From: an uncultured Mucilaginibacter sp.
Lineage (GTDB): Bacteria > Bacteroidota > Bacteroidia > Sphingobacteriales > Sphingobacteriaceae
DNA length: 9,413 nucleotides
Direction of reading: 5' to 3'
Assembly: GCA_946479225.1 (NCBI GenBank)
Contig: CAMLFI010000076.1
Coordinates: 1-9,413, forward strand
This document shows positions 5,915-9,413 of this stretch, piece by piece. The notes beneath the pieces were generated by a model that did not search any database, had not been told where the DNA came from, and saw only the letters and a list, made by a program, of their open reading frames with translations. The translations under genes and the position numbers were made by a program. How positions within the stretch are numbered: the first letter of the stretch is position 1; every line of letters starts with the position of its first letter.

Positions 5915-7096
5915 ATGAATAACGATCTGTCTCAAAAATTTGTCCAAATTTATCAAAAAGAAGCCCTCAATGCCTTCTTTGCTCCCGGTAGGGTAAACCT
6001 TATAGGCGAGCATACTGATTACAATGGCGGCCTTGTATTGCCCTGCGCCGTTGAATTTGGCACTACGCTTTATACGGCACCTAACAATGACAATGTATTG
6101 CGTTTAAGAAGCCTCAATTTTAATGATTTTACAGAAATTCCATTGCAGGCCGGTTACACTAAGAATGGCGATAACTGGTATAACTTTCCGTTAGGAATAG
6201 CCGACTATTTTTTAAAAGACGGCCACCAGCTACAAGGGCTTGATATGCTTTATTTTGGCGATATACCTATCGGGTCAGGGCTCTCCTCATCGGCTTCAAT
6301 TGAAGTTGTAACGGCATACGCTTTTAACGAATTGTTTAATGCCGGCTACTCAAAACTTGATCTGGTTAAGTTATCAAAAGCTGTTGAGAACAATTTTATA
6401 GGCGTAAACAGCGGAATAATGGACCAGTTTGCTGTAACCTTTGGCGAAAAGGATAAGGCCATGGCCATAAGCTGCGATACATTAGATTATGACCTGGTGA
6501 GCGCTAACCTGGGCGAATATGTTTTGGCGGTTATAAACACCAATAAATCCAGAAAACTGGTTGAATCAAAATACAACGAACGCGTACAGGAATGTGCAGC
6601 GGCTTTAGAAGCTTTACGGCAGCGGCTGGATATAGATGACCTTTGCGATATTGATGTTGCCACTTTTGTAGAAAACGAACACCTTATAACCGATAAATTG
6701 GTACTTAAACGCGCCAGGCATGTTATTGAGGAGAACGAGCGTGTTAAAACAGCTGTAAGCGTTTTATCAAAAAACAGTTTAACGGAATTTGGTGAACTAA
6801 TGTACGCTTCGCACGACTCGCTACGCAATCTTTACGAAGTGAGTGGCATTGAGTTGGATACTATTGTGGATTATGCACAAACCAACCCCAACGTAGCCGG
6901 TGCACGTATGACGGGTGCAGGTTTTGGCGGCTGCGCAATAGCATTGGTTAAAAAGGATAGTTTTGACAGTTTCGCCGAGGAGGTAGTTACCTATTACACA
7001 AATAAGATAGGGTACGCTCCTACTGTTTATCAGCAAAGCGTTGGCAATGGTGTAGGCAGTATCGCTATTGGTGAACAAAAACCAAATAATTCCTGA
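5915..7096 (+). CDS. galK: Galactokinase
   Basis: This 393-residue GHMP kinase phosphorylates galactose at C1 with ATP, the first kinase step of the Leloir pathway in the cytoplasm. All family motifs are present. The galactokinase signature GRVNLIGEHTDYN is at 25-37, with R26 as the catalytic arginine and E32, H33 and D35 contacting the sugar. The ATP-binding GHMP motif IGSGLSSSAS is at 119-128. SGIMDQFAV carries the catalytic base D170. The third motif MTGAGFGGC is at 332-340. Length is normal for a bacterial galactokinase (380-400). The ATG at 5915 gives the expected short N-terminus before APGR. galT, galE or mutarotase genes are not adjacent within the window. Instead the next gene starts 9 nt after the stop codon, so galK probably leads an operon with the two following genes, ending at the terminator 8356-8383. 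Confidence 0.97.
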   Translation: MNNDLSQKFVQIYQKEALNAFFAPGRVNLIGEHTDYNGGLVLPCAVEFGTTLYTAPNNDNVLRLRSLNFNDFTEIPLQAGYTKNGDNWYNFPLGIADYFLKDGHQLQGLDMLYFGDIPIGSGLSSSASIEVVTAYAFNELFNAGYSKLDLVKLSKAVENNFIGVNSGIMDQFAVTFGEKDKAMAISCDTLDYDLVSANLGEYVLAVINTNKSRKLVESKYNERVQECAAALEALRQRLDIDDLCDIDVATFVENEHLITDKLVLKRARHVIEENERVKTAVSVLSKNSLTEFGELMYASHDSLRNLYEVSGIELDTIVDYAQTNPNVAGARMTGAGFGGCAIALVKKDSFDSFAEEVVTYYTNKIGYAPTVYQQSVGNGVGSIAIGEQKPNNS

Positions 7097-7105
7097 TATC
7101 CGCAC

Positions 7106-7642
7106 ATGCGTAAACTAAAATTAGATGAGCTGAACAGGGCGTCGGTATCCGAGTTTAAAACACAGCAAAAACTACCTGTTGTAGTTGTGTTAGATAACGT
7201 GCGCAGCATGCATAACATTGGCTCTATATTCCGCACAAGTGATGGCTTTGCTGTTGAAGCGGTATGCCTTTGTGGAATATCTGCTCAGCCGCCTCATCGC
7301 GAAATAGAAAAAACGGCTTTAGGTGCCACTCAATCTGTCGACTGGAGTTATTATGTTAATGTTGCAGATGCGATTACACAGTTAAAGAACGACGGATACC
7401 GTATTATTGCCATAGAGCAAGCCGAAAACAGCACCATGCTGAACGAGTTTACGCCTGCCGCAAGTGAAAAATATGCTTTGGTATTCGGCAATGAGGTAAA
7501 TGGCGTGAGTGACGAAGTAATGGGAATAGCCGATGGTTGCATTGAGATACCACAATTTGGCACCAAGCACTCCTTTAACATAGTAGTTTCGGCAGGTATA
7601 GTACTATGGGATTTTTTTGCTAAATTAAACTTGAAAGAGTAA
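7106..7642 (+). CDS. SpoU/TrmH family RNA methyltransferase (SPOUT fold)
   Basis: A 178-residue protein with the three SpoU motifs. Motif 1 is LDNVRSMHNIGSIFRTSDGF (about 30-49) with the conserved N and R. Motif 2 is ALVFGNEVNGVS (about 129-140), whose glycines shape the knotted SAM site. Motif 3 is IPQFGTKHSFNIVVSAGIVLWDF (about 149-171). Such enzymes usually methylate a ribose 2'-OH in tRNA or rRNA as dimers. The target is not decidable here: it lacks the N-terminal L30e-like domain of RlmB and the extra C-terminal region of TrmH(Gm18), being close to a bare catalytic domain. In motif 3, SFN replaces the more common SLN. It is 9 nt downstream of galK, so it is probably cotranscribed; functional linkage to galactose use is not implied. 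Confidence 0.93.
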   Translation: MRKLKLDELNRASVSEFKTQQKLPVVVVLDNVRSMHNIGSIFRTSDGFAVEAVCLCGISAQPPHREIEKTALGATQSVDWSYYVNVADAITQLKNDGYRIIAIEQAENSTMLNEFTPAASEKYALVFGNEVNGVSDEVMGIADGCIEIPQFGTKHSFNIVVSAGIVLWDFFAKLNLKE

Positions 7643-7685
7643 AATATATTGTTTCCTATCTTACGAAGGGGCTTAAAATAATAAC

Positions 7686-8351
7686 ATGAGCGATCTGGCA
7701 AAAAAACTAAAAATGAAACCGGGAAGTACCTGGCTACTTTTTAATGCCCCTGCAAATTATCCTGCCTTGCTCGACCCGTTGCCCCAAAACATTATTATTA
7801 AATATAAACCCGACGGCGAATTGGACGGCGCACAGGTATTTGTTAAAAGCACCGCAGAGCTTATTGCATCTTTACAAGTGGTTGCAAAGTTATTGAAGCG
7901 CGAAGCGGTTTTCTGGATAATGTACCCCAAGAAAAATTCGGGCGTGGAAAGCGATCTTGAAATGATGAGCAATTGGGACGTATGTAAAAAATATGGCCTA
8001 CGCCCGGTAGCCTCGGCGGCCATTGATCAAACCTGGACCGCACTTAGATTAAAGCCTTTTGATGAGGTAAAAATATCCGAAGGAAGCAGTCAAAGTATCC
8101 GCCAAAACGAGTATTTAGCTTATATTGATGTTGATAACAAACAAATAACGCTGCCACTTATCATGGCCACTGCCCTTGAAAAGCACCCCGAAGCATTTGA
8201 CTTTTACAACCGGCTCTCTTATACCAATAAAAAAGAGTATGTACTTTGGATACTAACAGCAAAGCAGGAGAAGACGCGCGCAGAACGACTTTTAAAACTG
8301 GTAGAGAAGTTAAAGCAAGGCAGAAAAAATCCATCAGAGAAGCCTGCCTGA
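7686..8351 (+). CDS. DUF3052-like / YdeI-OmpD-associated (OmdA) two-domain protein
   Basis: A 221-residue soluble protein in two parts. Residues about 1-127 match the DUF3052 pattern: WLLFNAPANYPALLDPLP, a strand AQVFVKSTAELIASL, WIMYPKKNSGVESDL and GLRPVASAAIDQTWTALRLKP. A strand-rich link precedes the C-terminal part. Residues about 155-215 (LPLIMATALEKHPEAFDFYNRLSYTNKKEYVLWI, then a basic helix ending in KLVEKLKQGRK) match the YdeI/OmpD-associated domain, often labelled bacteriocin-protection. In that label the family name comes from Salmonella data; the biochemical role is unknown. No signal peptide. The gene is 43 nt after the SpoU gene and is followed by a terminator, so it is likely the last gene of the galK operon. 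The start at 7686 is preceded by GAAGGGG (7664-7670), which is rather far upstream for a ribosome site. Confidence 0.85.
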   Translation: MSDLAKKLKMKPGSTWLLFNAPANYPALLDPLPQNIIIKYKPDGELDGAQVFVKSTAELIASLQVVAKLLKREAVFWIMYPKKNSGVESDLEMMSNWDVCKKYGLRPVASAAIDQTWTALRLKPFDEVKISEGSSQSIRQNEYLAYIDVDNKQITLPLIMATALEKHPEAFDFYNRLSYTNKKEYVLWILTAKQEKTRAERLLKLVEKLKQGRKNPSEKPA

Positions 8352-8355
8352 TATA

Positions 8356-8383
8356 ACCCTGGCTATTGCCGGGGTATTTTTTT
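8356..8383 (+). terminator. Intrinsic terminator at the end of the galK-led operon
   Basis: ACCCTGGC (8356-8363) pairs with GCCGGGGT (8368-8375), including one G-T wobble, around a TATT loop. An A and seven T's (8377-8383) follow. It begins 5 nt after the stop codon at 8351. The -33 element of the next promoter lies inside the hairpin. Confidence 0.88.
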
Positions 8384-8396
8384 AGGGATATATTTG
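8366..8396 (+). promoter_or_regulatory. Bacteroidota-type promoter of the lipoprotein gene
   Basis: TTG at 8366-8368 and TATATTTG at 8389-8396 (exact TAnnTTTG) stand 20 nt apart, the usual -33/-7 geometry of Bacteroidota. The start of transcription would be near 8403, about 20-25 nt before the ATG. The -33 element is in the loop and right arm of the preceding terminator, so termination of one unit and initiation of the next share the same 30 bp. Confidence 0.65.
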
Positions 8397-8421
8397 CAGC
8401 CCATCTTCCGGGGATGAACGT

Positions 8422-9114
8422 ATGTGTATGAAAAAAATCTTCTTTATTTTATTGGTCGCTTTAGCTGGCTGTAGTTCTAACAAACCAACAGAACCATATA
8501 GCATAACAAATGTAGCTAAAACTGCTGATGGCGCTAAAATGGATGTACAACTGAAGGGTCGCATCGGCAAGCAGCAAATGTTAGATATAGCCGGTAACAT
8601 ACGTAACGACAGCGCCCAATACGCAGCCTTGGAGCTTAATTTTTTACTGCCCGGCAACAGCTACAAAAACACAGGCGGCGTTATAGTTTACGCCATAGCA
8701 GGCTACCCTAAGCCGGGCGTAGTTACAAAGAAAGACACTATTCGCGACTATGATAATAAGTTAATGAATTTTGAATTTATTGGCTTTACACCCGAAGCAG
8801 CTCAGCACCTGCTCTCGCTTAGTCCACAGGAAATGGTAGGCAAACACATTGCGGGCAAATTTATTGATGATGCCGCGGGTACTATCAGCATTATTTATGA
8901 TGATAAAAAAGAAGGACAATATTATATCATTGAACTTGACGGGGAGGGAAACGTAACTTCAAAAGTACAACCATTAGCTGTTACTCATAATGGTGTAAAA
9001 AAGTTGGTGGTAAGTCCGCGTGGTGATTTTATGACTTTAAAAGACAGCACCCTTACTATGTTTAGTATTGATGAACCTGAAAAGCCTTTTAGAAGTATAA
9101 AAGAAGGGATTTAA
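8422..9114 (+). CDS. Putative lipoprotein of unknown function
   Basis: A 230-residue protein with a clear lipoprotein signal. KK is followed by the hydrophobic IFFILLVALAGC, whose lipobox LAGC puts the lipidated cysteine at residue 17. The second ATG, at 8428, gives the more typical MKKIFF start and may be the true one. After the cysteine comes a short SSNKPTEPYS linker, then a beta-rich N-terminal half (about 25-120) containing AKMDVQLKGRIGKQQMLDIAGNI and YAIAGYPKPGVVTKKDTI. The C-terminal half has YYIIELDGEGNV and VKKLVVSPRGDF. I recognise no family, though the pattern resembles small Bacteroidota cell-envelope lipoproteins of the DUF4369-like type. The residues just after the cysteine lack the acidic run of the Bacteroidota surface-export signal, so a periplasm-facing location is more likely. 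It has its own promoter (8366-8396) and converges on the uridine kinase gene with a 3-bp gap. Confidence 0.82.
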   Translation: MCMKKIFFILLVALAGCSSNKPTEPYSITNVAKTADGAKMDVQLKGRIGKQQMLDIAGNIRNDSAQYAALELNFLLPGNSYKNTGGVIVYAIAGYPKPGVVTKKDTIRDYDNKLMNFEFIGFTPEAAQHLLSLSPQEMVGKHIAGKFIDDAAGTISIIYDDKKEGQYYIIELDGEGNVTSKVQPLAVTHNGVKKLVVSPRGDFMTLKDSTLTMFSIDEPEKPFRSIKEGI

Positions 9115-9117
9115 GCG

Positions 9118-9413
9118 TCAATCACCAAAAACAACTTGCCGTAATTCTGCTGAGATCTCCTCGGTTACTCTGACAATATTAGCGGTAGTATTGGTATTGT
9201 TGATGATGATCTTGTGGCACTCGTCTTTATAAGGCAACAGATACTCATTATAAGCCGGTACAACGTGATGTATCCATTTATACATAACATCATCGTTTGA
9301 GTAGCCGCGTTCCAGCAGATCGCGTTTAAGGCGGCGTTCCAGGGCAGTAGCTTCATCCGCATCAACAAATATTTTCATATCTATCAAATCGGCTATTCCC
9401 TTAAAGTGCATTA
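9118..9413 (-). CDS. udk: Uridine kinase, C-terminal part (cut by window edge)
   Basis: The frame is open to the window edge, and the methionine at 9411 is almost surely internal. About 97 C-terminal residues are visible: IADLIDMKIFVDADEATALERRLKRDLLERGYSNDDVMYKWIHHVVPAYNEYLLPYKDECHKIIINN. LIDMKIFVD-x-D and the RRLKRD-x-x-ERG segment are the LID-type region of uridine/uridine-cytidine kinases (P-loop, phosphoribulokinase-like fold). VVPAYNEYLLPYKDECHKII is the characteristic following segment. The P-loop half lies outside the window. The enzyme phosphorylates uridine and cytidine for pyrimidine salvage. The bi-directional end with the lipoprotein gene is tight (stop codons 3 bp apart) and I see no terminator between them. 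Confidence 0.88.
   Translation of the reverse strand, partial: MHFKGIADLIDMKIFVDADEATALERRLKRDLLERGYSNDDVMYKWIHHVVPAYNEYLLPYKDECHKIIINNTNTTANIVRVTEEISAELRQVVFGD

Noticed and set aside
6487..6828. Open frame of 113 codons on the minus strand within galK
   Set aside because: It is the antisense shadow of galK: serine-rich, without any domain, and lying inside a gene with complete motifs.
7351..7701. Open frame of 116 codons on the minus strand
   Set aside because: It covers the SpoU gene antisense and has no recognisable domain or start signal.
7686..8351. Bacteriocin immunity system
   Set aside because: The YdeI/OmdA label suggests it, but there is no bacteriocin or toxin gene nearby and the neighbours are housekeeping genes.
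8413..8415. ATG at 8413 as a start for the lipoprotein gene
   Set aside because: It is in another frame and meets a stop codon after five codons; it does not lead into the lipoprotein.
9409..9411. ATG as the start of the uridine kinase gene
   Set aside because: The preceding frame is open to the edge, and the visible part is only the C-terminal half of the family, without the P-loop, so the methionine is internal.

Overview
The window looks like ordinary chromosomal DNA from a Bacteroidota bacterium, most likely a member of the Sphingobacteriaceae (Mucilaginibacter/Pedobacter-like). This is an inference from three things. The protein set is typical of the group, including a large secreted MG2/TonB-plug protein and a uridine kinase with a Bacteroidota-style C-terminus. 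Three intergenic regions carry the Bacteroidota promoter form TAnnTTTG at -7 (301-308, 2199-2206, 8389-8396), two of them with a TTG element 20-21 nt upstream. Shine-Dalgarno sequences are weak or absent. I see no CRISPR array, transposase, phage gene, tRNA or rRNA.

Layout. 1-233 (minus) is the N-terminal part of a LysR-type regulator, cut by the window edge. It is divergent from a class I SAM methyltransferase (328-1050), and the space between them holds a perfect 19-bp palindrome and a -7 element, so the regulator probably controls the methyltransferase. A cluster of short inverted 'catagttcatgg'-like repeats (1051-1169) follows. Next come two small housekeeping genes, ppnP (1218-1499) and a YbjQ/UPF0145 gene (1591-1920), closed by a strong terminator. 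A 300-bp non-coding stretch leads to a well-formed promoter, a 71-residue protein I cannot identify (2264-2479) and a textbook terminator: a compact one-gene transcription unit.

2698-5466 encodes a 922-residue secreted protein with macroglobulin-like domains, a carboxypeptidase-regulatory-like domain and a TonB-receptor plug-like domain, but no beta-barrel. It converges on a YciI-like gene (5504-5791, minus), and a 13-bp perfect hairpin spans the shared 3' ends. galK (5915-7096), a SpoU/TrmH-family RNA methyltransferase (7106-7642) and a DUF3052-YdeI/OmdA fusion (7686-8351) are tightly spaced on the plus strand and end in one terminator, so they probably form an operon. The promoter of the following lipoprotein gene (8422-9114) overlaps that terminator. 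The lipoprotein gene converges, with a 3-bp gap, on the C-terminal part of a uridine kinase gene (9118-9413, minus, cut by the window edge).

How they work together: apart from the regulator/methyltransferase pair and the galK-led operon, the genes look independent. Nucleoside salvage (ppnP, udk) and galactose entry into metabolism (galK) are represented by single steps. I found no convincing new multi-gene system. The items most worth a second look are the 71-residue orphan with its own strong signals, the interspersed repeat, the palindromic operator, and the barrel-less plug protein.
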